From Aphrophora alni (lineage: Eukaryota > Arthropoda > Insecta > Hemiptera > Aphrophoridae): a DNA stretch of 64,000 nt. The translations under genes and the position numbers were made by a program. The notes beneath the pieces are model-generated. The model searched no databases. It was not told the origin of the DNA and was given only the letters and a program-made list of their open reading frames with translations. The stretch spans positions 47,649,142 through 47,713,141 of the forward strand of contig OY740768.1 in assembly GCA_963513935.1 (NCBI GenBank). Reading direction: 5' to 3'. Positions 29,357 to 42,954 of this stretch are shown piece by piece. Each line of letters begins with the position of its first letter. Within the stretch, counting starts at the first letter, position 1.

Positions 29357-32159
29357 AAACTGTAAAATTAAATTCTTTCGCCTATCAACCATTCATAATA
29401 TATGAGTACAAATCACATTTCACGAATGAAACACATTGACAAAAAGTGTGTCAAAATCAACTCGTACAAAAAAAATATGGTATTTTGACAAATGTTTTTT
29501 ACAGAGGTGATAGAAAAATTTGGACTCAAAAGGAGATTATAAATTATATGTCATCGTATTAAGCTTATTTGAAAAAAAATAAAATAAATATTGTTTAAGA
29601 AGAAATGAAAAGATTGATATATTAAACACCGTTTAATATCTAACAGGGTGCCTTACAAATGGCTGTAAACACACACAAATAAATACAATGTACAATTGTT
29701 CACCCCTTTTTTTAGGTCGAATCGAGCTTATGTCGTCCTTAACTAGTTATTTGTTATTTATAAATGTTGGCAATTAAAAATTTGGTGTTATAGGAAGGAG
29801 AAACTAAAACTATAAATCTAAAAAAAGAAACATGGCCTAAAACATTGGCATTGGACATTCAAAATAACTAAGAACAATTGCACACGTGATAACTTAAACC
29901 TCAAGTCACACAACTGCAATAATATGTATATGAATATTATAATGAAAAATATCCGAAATACTACATGAATACAGCAATTAATTATATGTTTTGGAATCCA
30001 TGAAAACATCAATGACTAATATTTTAATTTCAGGACATGTTATATTTTTGTTAAACTCTACTAGCAGCCACTAAAATCCTAGTGACTATAGTTGAGAAAA
30101 TATAGCAAATGCATATCTATTGCTCCACTTTAAGTGCTGGAGTAGCGCCAAATTACATTTAGATAAACTTAACTGCAGACATCAAAGTCTAATGACCCGT
30201 CTTGCAATTAGCTCTTTAGCTTGACTTTTTATATACACGCAACCACTGTATCTAGATTGCGAATAGAGATAGTAAACAAAACCGAAATATTACAGTTTTT
30301 TAAATTTTTATTTTAATAAAAAATTGTGAGGTTAATGGTGTAATTGTTTTCTGACCAAATATGCACAGGTTTCAAAAAAGAAAATACTGTAGTAAAAAAT
30401 TTAAAAAAAAATTGTTTTTAAAAAGCAAAGATTTTTTTATATAGTAACATTACTATAATAATATATAAGTGTGAGAAAAATAACCAATGACCGATTTTAT
30501 CTATGTTACTGTGATGATGAATAGGGCATTTCGAAATTTTATGTGGTTTTTATTTTACGTAGTGCTGAGAAATATGTAGTCTTACTGGAAATGTCCAATC
30601 TTTGAATTCTGGTTCAAGCACTCTATGCTGATATGTTATCTTATATTATATTGTAGACCTGTAAGGTTAAAATGTTTGGTTCAACAAACAATAAACATAC
30701 TCATTGGATTGTAGATTGTAGAATTTTTGTAATAATATTGCTTCAAAGAAAATGTGAAAACCCATGAAACCACTATTTTTAGAACGAATAATAAATTGAC
30801 AAATTATACTGCAACAACAAAACTATTACTTTTCTCATATAATTGTAATAAAAAAAAGTTTGAACACTACAATTAAATATAATGTTTAAAGGTGAAAAAT
30901 AAGAAAACTAAATTCCTTTTGGACTTATCAAACTACACATGTGACCAATCGACTTTTGAAATAAATTTGATTTATTACCGTGAGAAATTAGTACTTTTGG
31001 AATTAATTGATAATTAATTTTGTTTGAAATATGATTTTCAATGTTGGACTATATTGGGTAAAGAAATATGGTAGCGGTTATCAAATTTCCAGATTTTAAA
31101 TTCAACATTTATTAAAATAAACAAAATGTATATTACATACAATTTTTTAATTAAAATAAATAATGTTCCATTTATTTAGTAAAAGAAAGGAATATTTTAT
31201 TGTTTACCAATGTTTTGAAAAAAAACAAGTTATTTATTTAACGTCAAAACATAACTAGTCTACTGTTTTAATTAAAGTCTTTTAACAAAAAACAATGTAC
31301 TGAAAGTACCAGATCCAGTAGTAAGCATCTAAATGTAAGTAGAACATGTTAATTAAGTGATTATTTTTAATAGTCTCACCTACTGATTGTTAACATAATT
31401 CAGTTACAGTTTGCATTTCTTCACTAAACGTTATAACTATGGTACTAAAATGTAAACTAAATACTTTGCTTATTTTTCATTATAATAATAAATATTTAAA
31501 CACAAATTGTAACTTCGCGTTCAGCAATTATCCTGACGTTAAAATTACAATTCAACTAACATATTGGGGGTTGGTAAATATTTTAAAATGTAAAGGGGGT
31601 CGAGTGACACCTCATTTATTAGATCTATTCATAAGAAGATGATTGGCTCAAATAGAGTTAAAAAATCTCATCTTGTTTAGAAAATAATAGTGACACAAAA
31701 CGTAATTTCCATTTTTTATTTGAATGTCAATTGAACTGCACAACAAATGTGCATAAACCGTGAAATTTTGGTTTTGGTTTTTTTTGGAGGGGAGGGGATT
31801 ATTATTTTAAGAAAATTTGGTCAGGTAAATCATCATATGAAAAGTCCGGGGGAACAAAAATCATAGCCTCAAATAGCTTGTCAATAATAACAAAATTCAA
31901 ATATTTATTCTAATATTTTTTTAAATTCTTTAGGTAATGTAAGCTATTGATAGCTTTGTGATGCAAAGGTTTTGGTAATGACAAAAAAAATTCTAAATTT
32001 GATATCTATTTTTTTCAGTTTTTTATTAGTTGTAATAACAAGTCTTAGACTCAAAATTAGTATTTTTAGAAATTAGTGTTAGTATAATGTTGTAATAATC
32101 AAAACGGATTAGGAATAAGTAATTAAATACAAATTAAAATTCCTTAAAATTATATGATT
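29356..32159. other. AT-rich non-coding DNA
   Basis: No gene supported. A G-rich patch (GGAGGGGAGGGG) lies near 31787. No protein similarity is recognised. Confidence 0.5.
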
Positions 32160-32690
32160 TGCTCGAAATGACCTATTTTGGATTCCATACTTTAGTCAGC
32201 GTCTTGGATAGATTCTCCTACACTAAATTTGAATTCTCCCTGGAAACTTCCGTGTGGGAAATTGGTTTAGTGGTACTATTAACTGACGTTAAGTGTTCCC
32301 AAAGAAAAACATCCAATGGATTCAAATAAGGTGACCTGGTTGACCACTCTACTGAACCCCTTTGACATACTCAACTGTCGGGGAATCAGTGATTATGGAA
32401 ATCACGGACTAATAATGAAGAACGAGGCTCATTACGATCTTCCTGGAAAAAAAAACTTTCCTTTTTTAAATAGTCACCATCGTTGTCCATCTTTTTTTCA
32501 ATCATATTTTTATAGAGGAGGATACTAAAAACTGCAAGTATCTTTCTCCAATAAAATTACCACCAATTAAAAAGGCTCCTATAATGGTGTTCCTTATTAA
32601 ACCACCTCATACAATTGGTTTTAAAACATGTTGTGTGTGTTCTTTCGAAACCAACGCTAGTTTTCGTGAACCCAACAACGAATGTAATGC
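32160..32690 (-). pseudogene. Decayed mariner/Tc1-type transposase fragment
   Basis: Read on the minus strand in more than one frame, the segment shows the C-terminal half of a DD[E/D] transposase. It has a WFNKEH/LF stretch (about 32550-32620), a degenerate form of the QQDGAPPH block that carries the second catalytic Asp (about 32420-32460), and a well-preserved VEWSTRSPYLNPLDVFLWEH (about 32290-32350), matching the family's EWPxRSPDLxPLDFFLWGH signature. Stops and frameshifts abound. It belongs to a different copy, and probably a different lineage, from the element at 11.5 kb because the wording differs. Neither terminus was identified, so only the coding relic is annotated. Confidence 0.78.
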
Positions 32691-32911
32691 CAGTTCACAG
32701 TACCATTTTACATAAAACCTTCATTTCCCCAACCCTTTGGAAATGAGACACTAGTAAAATTAATAGGTGTCCCACGCATTCAAAATAAAAATGCAGCATA
32801 CCGCAGGTTCATATAATCAATAAAAAAGATATTACAGTGGATGTCTACTTGCTAAATTGACACACTGTATATTAATAATTATTTAACTTATTATAAACAC
32901 TTGAGTTAATC

Positions 32912-32912
<1 letters not shown>
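32691..32912. other. Probable upstream remainder of the transposon relic
   Basis: By position this would hold the N-terminal half of the minus-strand transposase, but no motif is readable. Confidence 0.3.

Positions 32913-32978
<66 letters not shown>
32913..32978. repeat. (TA)n microsatellite
   Basis: Uninterrupted TA run of 33 units. Confidence 0.97.
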
Positions 32979-32980
<2 letters not shown>

Positions 32981-34729
32981 ATGGTGTTCTGATTTACAAC
33001 AATTCTTATATATGACTGCCAAAATTAGTAGTAATGTTATTGAAGAAATACGTACGAATGAATTAGAAAATATAATATATAATATAGATTCCACTTTTGA
33101 TATGAATCTATTATTTTAAAGAAACTAGTTACAAATCTTGTGCAATTAAAATATATCTAAAGAACAAGTACGTGTATATTTATGGCATTTTTCGTACGTA
33201 CTATCCGAATATCAACATGTTTGATTGACGTAAAATTGTGTGATTTGTCTTTTAAAAATCGATTATATAATCGTTCATTTGAGTAAAACTTTGGTGGGTG
33301 AGTTTCGTTATAGAATTATGAACATTTCTATTATACGTCCTATTTCAATAAAACCAAAAATATTAGCACAGGTAGGAATAAGAAAATTTAGTCATTTTGT
33401 ATCATAGTTTATGTTATTGAAAACAAAAATTGCCTAGAAGTCATGATGATTTGGCTTTTTTCAAATTCCGGAAAAAAATACCTCTATTTTTGGACTTATT
33501 AACTTAATCTCAATTAAGTAAATACATGTATCGATTGTAAGTTAAACATACAGTACAGTGGACTACCTGATGTGTCATTTTTATTTCTTCTCTTACTCTG
33601 GGCTTAATAAATGCAAACAGGTAGATTATTCATTTTCATAAAATCGGGATTCATAATTTGATGCTCATATAAGTTGACCACATTTTTGAATCGTATGCGT
33701 GGGTGTGTACATATTATTAACGTGACATCGAAGTAATAGAGCTGAGTTGTTTCAGAAGGCGGTTGACCGGAATTATTATTTATATTAGAAACTTTGTGAT
33801 GTTTGACGCTTTTAAATTTGATTTTGTATTCTCATGGAAACATGTGGAGATGTTAAATGTCATCATTCTGGAGCTGGAAAGTATTAAACTTCAACTGGTA
33901 TGATGTAGACAGCGTTATAGATAAATAACTTTATTAAAATATCGTTGACGTAATAACGGTCAAGAAATGTTTTAATGTATTTAGCGGGATAAAAACAAAC
34001 TGAGGTTACTATAATGAAAAAATAAATAAATAAAAAAGTAAAATGTTCATACAACACTACAAATAAATTAGAAACAAATACACCAAAGTAAACCAAAACC
34101 ATGTGTGCTTAGAAGTTTTGGTACGTGACAATATAATATAGTTAGTGTGTTTGGAAATATATGGAATTTTAATTTACTCGAGGAAAGACATGTATGTGGG
34201 TGTTCAAAATGTGGGTACTAATAATAATTATCATTCATTACTAATGTAACTACCATCAAAAAAATCCTTTGCAACATATGAAATGTAGGTATCCTATAAG
34301 TTATCAATACAAATATCTTATACAAATATATTTTGTAAAAACGTTTACCACTGCGACATCATTATCCCAAATGTAGAAAATATTATGATTAAATGATTGC
34401 ATTGACCATTGACATTGAATCTGTAATACAATAAGTTTAGTTTTAATTGATTTAAACTAAATATTAATCTCATCTCCCCAAGTTTTGTTTTCGTAAATAT
34501 AAGATTTTTCTACATATATGGACCAATTATTATTTCTCATTTATTTTAATCATAAGCTGGTTGGTAGTGTGAAATGCATGTGGGTGAATCATTAGCAATA
34601 TGTTTGAAAATATATGTTCTTTAGTGCTATTACTATAAGTACCAATTTACTATTTTACTTAAATTGAGATAACAAAATGATGTACATTATGACGTAAAAA
34701 TATAATAAGTTGAGTACATCATCAGTAAT
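32979..34729. other. AT-rich non-coding DNA
   Basis: No gene or element recognised. The minus-strand frame at 33884-34102 is hydrophobic because of T-rich composition. Confidence 0.5.
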
Positions 34730-34915
34730 TGGGGTTTTATCATTAAATCGGTCATTTCAAACTGTGTAAAAAATAGGTATAAACATTAACATATATTATA
34801 AAAGGATGTGGTTCGGTGGTTATACTACTCTTACCTAATGTATTTTGTTAGACAATATCCTCAATTTATTGAATAGTCGAAATTGATTTTGATCTTTTAT
34901 CTCATGTTTTTTTAA
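34730..34915 (+). repeat. Old dispersed repeat, copy 2 (partner at 8,935-9,180)
   Basis: Contains GATGTGGTTCGGTGGTTATA, the counterpart of CATGTGGTCCAGTGGTTATA in copy 1, with matching flanks. It resembles a tRNA A box. A B-box-like GGATTCGAG at 34924 is too far away (about 115 bp) for an intact promoter. Confidence 0.45.
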
Positions 34916-35404
34916 AAGGATAGGATTCGAGTATGTTATTGAGAACATTAGTTTACTAATACTAGTTTACCTTTATACTAAATACTAATATAGTATACAT
35001 TAATACATGTATAAATAATTACAAAATAGCAGGAGTAGTTGCAACTTTTAAAAGATGTTACTGTTTAATGGAATTTAAACTTTACCTACTAAAGCAGCAT
35101 TAACCTGTGTTTGTGTTTCTTCAAAAACTTTCTCGTAATTACAAACGTCCAGGAACTTTCCTAAATTCAGATATTGCAGTAGTTATTCAACAATGAGTAC
35201 ACATATAGACTCGTCTCACGCAACGTTTTGGCGCATAACAAACTGAAACTTCTAGAATTATAAATATTACGGTTTATCAACTAATACCTGAAGTCTTTGT
35301 ACGTAAACAATAAAACTGTAATTAAATTGGAGATTTATGAAACAAAATATTTATTATATATTCTTATTCTTAAGCATAGTTTTTACAAGTAACGAAATTT
35401 ATTG

Positions 35405-35482
35405 AAACTCTCTCTCTCTCATTATATATATTTGAGATTGAGAGAGAGAGAGAGAGAGATAGAGAGAGTTAAAGAGAGAGAG
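35405..35482. repeat. Foldback (CT)n...(GA)n microsatellite
   Basis: AAACTCTCTCTCTCTC is followed about 20 bp later by GA runs ending GAGAGAGAGTTTT, so the two dinucleotide blocks are mutually complementary and can form a hairpin. Confidence 0.9.
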
Positions 35483-35569
35483 TTTTCAACAATCCTTGTT
35501 ACTGTACTTGTAATTGTATATACGTATATTGTAAACTTTTGTAATTAATTGTAAATTTTAAAACATCTT

Positions 35570-35800
35570 TGTTTGTAGAGGATTGGGCCTTCCCCGCTAC
35601 AGGTAAGAGTACAGGTGTTTGAACTGCCAACCCTATTGTTGATAGGTCAATGAACCAGAAGTGTGGGGTAGGGAAACTGGTCGCTTTAGTTGTAAATAGT
35701 TTTAATTTAGTCTTTGTTAAGATTCCCTCTGAAGATGATAACTTTGTTGTTGTAATAGCTATAAGGGTCTAATAGGAATAAACATTTTACTTTTGTCAAA
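35570..35800 (+). repeat. Repeat 3'-end motif with CTGAAGATGAT, copy 1
   Basis: Less AT-rich than its surroundings. CCCTCTGAAGATGATAAC (about 35725-35742) is followed by ATAAGGGTCTAATAGGAATA and AACAT, the same order as at 43,792-43,846. Such CTGAAGATG..GAAA-like ends recur in arthropod retroelements, possibly Penelope-like. This copy lacks GAAA after the hairpin. Confidence 0.45.
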
Positions 35801-38800
35801 AAGTTTGTTTTTTATTATTTTGTTCATTCCCAAGTGTGGTAAGGGGCTTTTGATAGTGTACCTGTATATATTGTCACCACAGTGCTCTGGTCTTTGTTTA
35901 TATGTTTCTATTTTTGACTTATTCTAATATATTTGACAATTTTAACAGTGAAAGAAATATAAACGTCACGTGAGATTATAAAAAAAAACTATACTTGTTA
36001 TTATACTCTGTTTACTTCAACTACTTTGAAATAATTGTGATTATCATAAATTGTATAACTTAAATAATTTACTATGGTGTGAAGGACACCAGTACACGAT
36101 AAGTTACTTGGATTTTAGTTTTTTACTACGAGTTGATATTTATTAATATTTTATACGAATAACGATGGGCATATTTTCAAGTGGAAATTTATATATATTA
36201 GCATTTTATTTGTAAGAGTCGCATGAGCATTTAATTTGACTTTTTGCGTGTTGTCATTCTGAAATTATCATTACCAATATGGAGATTTGTAATCTAATTC
36301 ATTGTCCCCCGACAAACAAAAAGAAAGATTACAACCCAAATATTAAGTTTCAATTAAACTACATTCCTAGATAAACATCTACGTTAAATAATTGCTTTTT
36401 AAAAGAAAAAAAGATTCTCTATCTCTATAGAATGGTTTAAAACTCGGAAATCAGGGTTTAGCTGTCCCATCAACCAGAGAGTACTGCCAAGATCAAAGAG
36501 AACCTATTCAAACGCCATTTACATTATCGCATTACAAACTAATTCTATAATACTATAACTATTCTGACTAAACATAGAAGTCTCACGTTACAGAATATTC
36601 TAAGACTTCCATTTTAGATATAAATTCAATGCTGAGTTCAATTTTTATCTTGCTTTTCCCAAATCTGTTTATATTTGTGTAGAGCGGATTAACTTCAACT
36701 ATTGCGAAGTACTAAGGTTAGCTCCGTATTGAGAGTGAGTTGTAAAGTGTTTGTTTATTCACAAGTGCGGATTTAAACTGTTGATTGGACTATAGCCACT
36801 CCAACATAAGAGTTGGAGAGTGTTTGAATGTTTGTAGTATGTAATCGTTGCTCCCAATATATGTATCATCACAGTTTTAAATAAAATATCATTTGTTGCT
36901 TAAGCATATACATGCAATTACACACTATTGCTGATTGACATAGCGGTTATTTGGAATTTATATTAACTTAATACCACCAAAACCGTAGGTTTTATACTTA
37001 CATATTACGCATAGTTCATTAAAAATATCTATATAAAAAACATATTAAAATATTTATATTATTATGTATATGAAAATATCCGATTACCTTCAGGTTTAAG
37101 AAATTCAGATGATAGTAATGTCGATTGTTTAATTAGTTAGAGATATAGAAGTTTAATTTTCAAAGCAGTACCTATTTGAAATGATTAAAATATCTTCATC
37201 ATCTAAATATTACAATTTAAAAGTTATGATTTCACAAATACAAGTTAAATGTTTGTGAATACTTAAAATGTTATTTTTTAAATAATAAAATTTATTTTCC
37301 CTGATGACATATTATATTTATTATATAGTACAAACGTTGACAATATAAAATTTATTAAATTTTGTTATGAACGTAATTGCAAAACTTAATTGTTTTCTAA
37401 TTACATACCCTACACATTATCACATAGTGCTTTAAAACACATCTATCATCAAGCTTTTTATTTGAAAGTTGTCATGAAAAATTTATGTTGTTATGACAAC
37501 ATACTATTCATTATAAGATCATCAATCATAAAGGTATTTTTCTGGTAATTCTAAACGACTGGGAGCACAATAATTTCTATTTCCCTTTATAAATAATCGA
37601 TGTAACACTAATGAAAGTTTTGAACTATTTGACTATTTTATATATAACACTATTTTTCAAAATAGATTTTTATTAATCAACACCGGTTTATAGTTCTTAA
37701 ATATGAAATATATATTACTACTCGCTGGTACGTAAAGTTAATAAATGTATCAGTTATTGATAGATGTACTTGCCTAAATATTAATACCGTTATATAAACT
37801 TTTGGCAAAATCAAATATAAATGTCTTGCATTCCAGGATAAAATACCCACGGCTTTTAAGATATTTAATTTTTTTGTTTGGTTTTTTTAGAACTTTTAAC
37901 TAATTTATTTAATAAATCTTCACTTTCAATAAAATATATCGTCTCAAAAATCACATTAGTTATAATATCGAAAATATCTGTAAATAAAACCAAGTTGTAT
38001 ATTTGTTAAGATTTTTCTTGTTTTAGGGACTGTAGTACATTTTTAGAAGCAATTCTACATGCGTTTTAATTTTATTGTGTATACTTAGTACTTCATAACC
38101 CTTTCAGCGATTCACAAAAAATCACTAATAGAAGTCCGTTTTTAGAGAACTCAAAGAATGTTCAACAATGAAAATAATTCTTAATCACTCTTAGGCTAAC
38201 GGTGTTAGCCTTTCCGTTAATCTACGGAAATAGTGAAACAGCTGATATTATTATTAACAGCTCTTTTAACCCATCTATGAAGATACAAACACCGACAGTA
38301 TGCCAGGGATACGAATTATGGAAACATCTGCAGACTACAATAATTGAGCCTTCTCGTTAGTTACTAAGCAATAAGTGAATTGACATTATCGTGTATAAGA
38401 CAATTTCGTTTATATATGTGTACCAATGGTTTTCTTTACAAATAGAATAAAATAACTCCAGACATTGGATAGGTGTTCCTACTCTTATAATTAATTACAT
38501 GAGTCATGGTTCTAAGGTACAAAAACAAAATTACCCAAAGAGAAAATCAGAATATTATATAAAATAAATCAGCCACCAAGTACGATTATATTTTTATAAG
38601 TTTAAAACAATAATTACTGTAATTAGATATATTTACAGATTATATTTTGTATTGGTGTAATTACTAATTTGTGTTGAACAGTAATAGTTGCAATATAATA
38701 GTAGTTCTATTTAGCACTTCTGGTTACACGGATAGACTGCAATTAGTAATCATTAGCTGTGTGTTGTAGATTACATTGACATGTCTTAGTAGTAGTATAG

Positions 38801-39213
38801 AATGAAAGTCATTCACAATATAATTTTATTTTAATTTACGAATTTTGAAAAATAAAGTTATTTCTTCTTATAGATCTATTTTTTCCCTCAATGTAGAGTG
38901 CATAGAGTCTCAATGAATCCAAACTCATATTTTCTGTGTATGGTATTGTAATAATTAATTATTCACGTTATTAACTTACTTTAATTGTTGGCAAATATAT
39001 TGAAGAGAGAATCATATTTGGATACACATTGATAAATAATCATCTCCAAATCTTAACTATAAAAGTTTTACTTGTTATCTTTTCCCTACGTATTATCTTT
39101 CAACGTAGTAAGTAAAATAAGATTTTTAAAGGTCACGTGTGTGAAATGATACAAGATATATGTTATTGTGATTATAACTCCGAAATAACAATAATGACAT
39201 CTTTACCCACATT
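35801..39213. other. AT-rich non-coding DNA
   Basis: No gene, RNA gene or element recognised in this long stretch. A slightly less AT-rich patch lies at about 36640-36850. Confidence 0.5.
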
Positions 39214-39239
39214 AAAAAAAAAAAAAAAAAAAAAAAAAA
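39214..39239 (+). repeat. Poly(A) run of 26
   Basis: Pure A tract with no recognised retroposon body upstream. Confidence 0.95.
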
Positions 39240-39660
39240 CATGGTACTTTGTGCACAAAGTTCGATCCTAGGTCACATCATGTTGAGTTGTTGAATAACT
39301 TGATATTTATTTATATTGTATTTAATAAATTAATGCTTTAAACATTTATGACAAGTTAATTTATAATTTTACGGTTTCTAGTAACATACAATGTTGAGTT
39401 ATCACACGCTAAAGGCATATTTTATATATTTTTTTAATTTTAGAACCAGCGCACGGATTTGTATACATGTAATTTTAGCGGTGCTCTAACAGATATTTGT
39501 ACACTAAATGATGCAGGATATAAGTTACATTTTATATCTTCTGAACATAATTTTAAATTTGAATACAATCGTAGACTCTTTATATAAGGTTTCAGCTATT
39601 ATTTACTTTTATACTTTTATTAAGTTTAGGGTGATTACATCTAAATAGCGTAGTTTACGT

Positions 39661-39672
39661 ATATATATATAT

Positions 39673-39726
<54 letters not shown>
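39661..39726. repeat. (AT)n microsatellite
   Basis: AT run with one GAT interruption near 39673. Confidence 0.96.
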
Positions 39727-39730
<4 letters not shown>

Positions 39731-39879
39731 CTTAAATCGGTTTCAAATCTAGAGTTTTTTGCGCGAAACTATATTTTCTTACTTGTGTAATAGTTTACAA
39801 AATATTCGTTCTTATCAGAGTCTACAGATTCTTTGTTTTTAGTATTAGGTTAGATTTTTGTACGATAATGTACGGGATT

Positions 39880-40640
39880 TTGGTTTATGTATTTCTATGT
39901 GAAATGTTGTGGATTTTTTCCGGAGGACCAATCAGTGACAATTCAACAAAAATTCTGCATATACAATAATTACAATATATGATTAACAATTGTAGGCCTG
40001 TACTTACGTGATTGTCTGAAAGTCTGTTCTGAGACGTCTCGTTAGATGGGCGCACTGTAAGACACTTAAAAAATTGTTTTAGTTTCATACCAAAACTACA
40101 CGTTCGTTAAATATACAAACTACAATCTCACACATTGCACAATCCACATACAGAAAACCAGAACTGCACTGATAGAAAAAGAAAATGAATTGGTACTGGA
40201 ACAATACACAATATGATTTTTCAGTAGCCTGAAGTAGAATTCATCATGACGTTGACGACTTACGGAGTAGGAATCTGGAGCCAAACTGAATGTAATGAAG
40301 CCAAAGCTTGACAAGGGTAGGAAAATGACGCCTTTCAAGAACCAATCCGAATTCAGTTTCTGAAGGACAATATCTGATGTTATATGGGGTGATGTGATGA
40401 CGTAACATGATGTACGTGACATTTCGCAGGTACATTATAGGATGCAGGTGTTAACAACAATACAGGCAAATTAGAGCGTTGTTGCCAAACTTTGGACAGC
40501 CAATATTTCACACCTGACGAAAGGAGAAAGCTTTGTCATACTGGACGTCTGGCAATGATGTGCTTATTGTTTCATATTATTACATTGAACGAAACAGACA
40601 GAACAATCGTCGCTATGCGAATTGAAGTTTTTTTTTAGAA
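39880..40640. other. Less AT-rich island without identifiable gene
   Basis: Composition is visibly more balanced than the flanks. On the minus strand two overlapping frames (40120-40422 and 40244-40435) are open for 63-100 codons. I see no domain, no clear splice pair and no terminal repeats. It may be a decayed transposon or a host exon fragment. Confidence 0.3.
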
Positions 40641-42266
40641 ATATCATTTATACGTTTTGTTAGTTGGACTTGAATACATTATTTTCTTCTTGTTTTTAAT
40701 CAAAATAAAAGGGTTAATAAAATGACGTAATATTTACGCAACAATTTTCATTTTTGAAATTACAGAAAACTGTTCGCTAACTTTCTAATATTTGGACATT
40801 ATCACAAAATGTTTTTTTGTGTTTTATAAGTTCTCTGAATCAGTACTCTTTAAATTAATTATTTGTCAACAAATAGTAAGTAGCAGGGAGCAAGTCGCTA
40901 AACCTTCTTGTAATGTTGTACTGAATAAAAGGAGCAAATAACAAAATCACGTAAAAAGTATAAAGACATAAAAGACAGATCATAACATTATAATAACAAA
41001 TATTTTAATAGTTTTTCAATTTACTGAAATGTAAATTACAAATAATTTATGTAATACTGGTGTATATTAAACTTAATTTCAGATTATATTCTTCTATTAC
41101 AGTATAAAGCAAGTTGTGTAGAAATCGTGGAAATACGGTAATTTCACACTTTCAAGTAATTAATTTTACCCTACTCAATATCTAATTTACATAATATGAG
41201 GCAGATAATACCTTGTATTACATTAACATCATTTTATCAAAATATTATCTTAAACTTTGAGATATAAGCTCTGGAATGACAACATTTAATGATTTTACCA
41301 CCTTTTCGATCTTACTTAGTACTTTGGGTAAAATAATGCTGAATATTTGCCAATAACGTATTTTGAAATTACGTTTAATTAAAGTAGTTTAAAAATTTTA
41401 TTGAGAAAATGATTTATTTTGTTTATATAGTTGTGTATATAAGTTTCATTTCTGAGTTATGAACCTTTATTTCAGAGGTCTAGATCAACAGATGCGTCAT
41501 AAAATTAACTTCTTTTAAATTTATCAATATACATTGCCTAAGGTAAACACTATACATTAAAACACAAAAAATATAAAATTGTGAAATATATAATATTAAC
41601 GTAGTTCTCCGTATTTTTTTAAAAGAGCATTTATCTTTTAAATAAATATATAAAAAAACAAACTTTCTGACATAATAAACCAAATCGTTTGTAATGACAG
41701 TTTAGAATATGTCAAACCAATGTTTTTTTAACGTGTTAAAATAAAAGTTTTTTTTTTTTTCATTTTTATCTTGTAAATTCCAATTTTTGTTCCATTGGAA
41801 AACAACCCAATATATTATCATAACGCAACCACCCTGGGATAATTACATTAAAGTTCTAATTCAGTACTACACATATTAGTGGATTGTTTCGTTACGTATA
41901 GTGCACGAAATTTGTAGTCCTAAAAACAATATAATGCTGTTTTAATTTTTTTGAAAGTGGGAATTTTACCGAATAATTAAATATAATTGTTGAACGCCTA
42001 GTGATTGTAGAAATCTAGTTTTATTTTTTACTTTAATGTTTCTTTTAGATTTATTCTAATTTTTTTTCCTAACTTCTAAAAGTACTAATGTTATCCAGTT
42101 TCTATATAATGTAAAGTTTACGTTCGCCATAGTTCTGCTATTCTATTGGTTATATACGCTGCACATGACGTAATATAAGGACGCTGTTGTTTTACCATGC
42201 TCGCCAGATGTGGACGTTTAATGGATATCTTTCACTAATATTCGCTCTCAACGCTTCCTTTCACAA
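40641..42266. other. AT-rich non-coding DNA
   Basis: Nothing recognised. A short stretch at about 42160-42260 is less AT-rich and may be internal sequence of the hAT relic that follows. Confidence 0.45.
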
Positions 42267-42269
42267 TAA

Positions 42270-42560
42270 TAAGAGTTAGATTACTTTTCAATTACAGCTA
42301 CCTTTCCAGACCTTGAAACTGCGTTCATTTTGTTCCTTACCTTACTAGTAACGGTGGCGAGTGCTGAACGATCATTTTCCAAGTTAAAGCTCATAAACAA
42401 ATATCTAAGGAGCACAATGACTCAAGCAAGATTCAGCGGCCTTAGTTTACTAAGCATTGAAAACGATCGAGCTAGAAACCTGAATCTGAACGAATTGATT
42501 AAAGTGTTTGCTTTAACGAAAGCAAGAAGAGAAGAGAGTATTTTTTCCAAAAGTCCGTAG
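42270..42560 (+). pseudogene. hAT-family transposase, C-terminal dimerisation end only
   Basis: The open frame runs from a stop near 42268 to the TAG at 42558-42560. It encodes FPDLETAFILFLTLLVTVAS followed by AERSFSKLKLINKYLRSTMT, the conserved hAT C-terminal dimerisation region (the LPVTVASAERSFSKLK block), and then SLLSIENDRARNLNLNELIK and a short basic tail. In intact transposases this domain is the last of several hundred residues and holds the dimer together. Here the BED zinc finger and catalytic core are missing upstream, so it is a truncated relic. TTTTCAATTACAG before it could be a splice acceptor but may be chance. The element's right terminus lies downstream at 42,837. Confidence 0.8.
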
Positions 42561-42837
42561 AGACAATATAATTTTATTTAACATGGTGTGTAGTGTCTAC
42601 TATTTAAAGTTTGAAAAAACTTCTAAAGAACAGCTTTATAATGTTATACATTTTAATACAATACAACACATTTTTATTGTGTAAGTTTTTTTTAAATTTA
42701 CCTGTTTATACAACTTACCTTTTTAAGTATATCTTTTAAACAAACAAATTCCGTGGCTTTACTACATTTCTTTCCTTATAAAGGGGGCCCGAAAAACAAT
42801 TTGCTAGGGGGCCTAGCCGATTTACGTTACGCCACTG
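42561..42837 (+). mobile_element. Right end of the hAT element, with terminal inverted repeat
   Basis: Non-coding sequence from the transposase stop to the terminus, including a GGGGGCCCGAAAAAC and GGGGGCCTAG patch, ending TTACGTTACGCCACTG. Reading inward from the end gives CAGTGGCGTAACGTAA, and CAGTG is a usual hAT start. The next eight bases, CTTATAGG (42838-42845), would be the target duplication, but the left end was not found. Confidence 0.65.
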
Positions 42838-42954
42838 CTTATAGGAGACACATTAGTAAATTAATTTTGAGATTTTGTAGTAACCACACGTTTGCCGACA
42901 TTACCTTAACATATATTATATAATTCGGTCATTTTTTGGTCTAAGGACAAAAAG

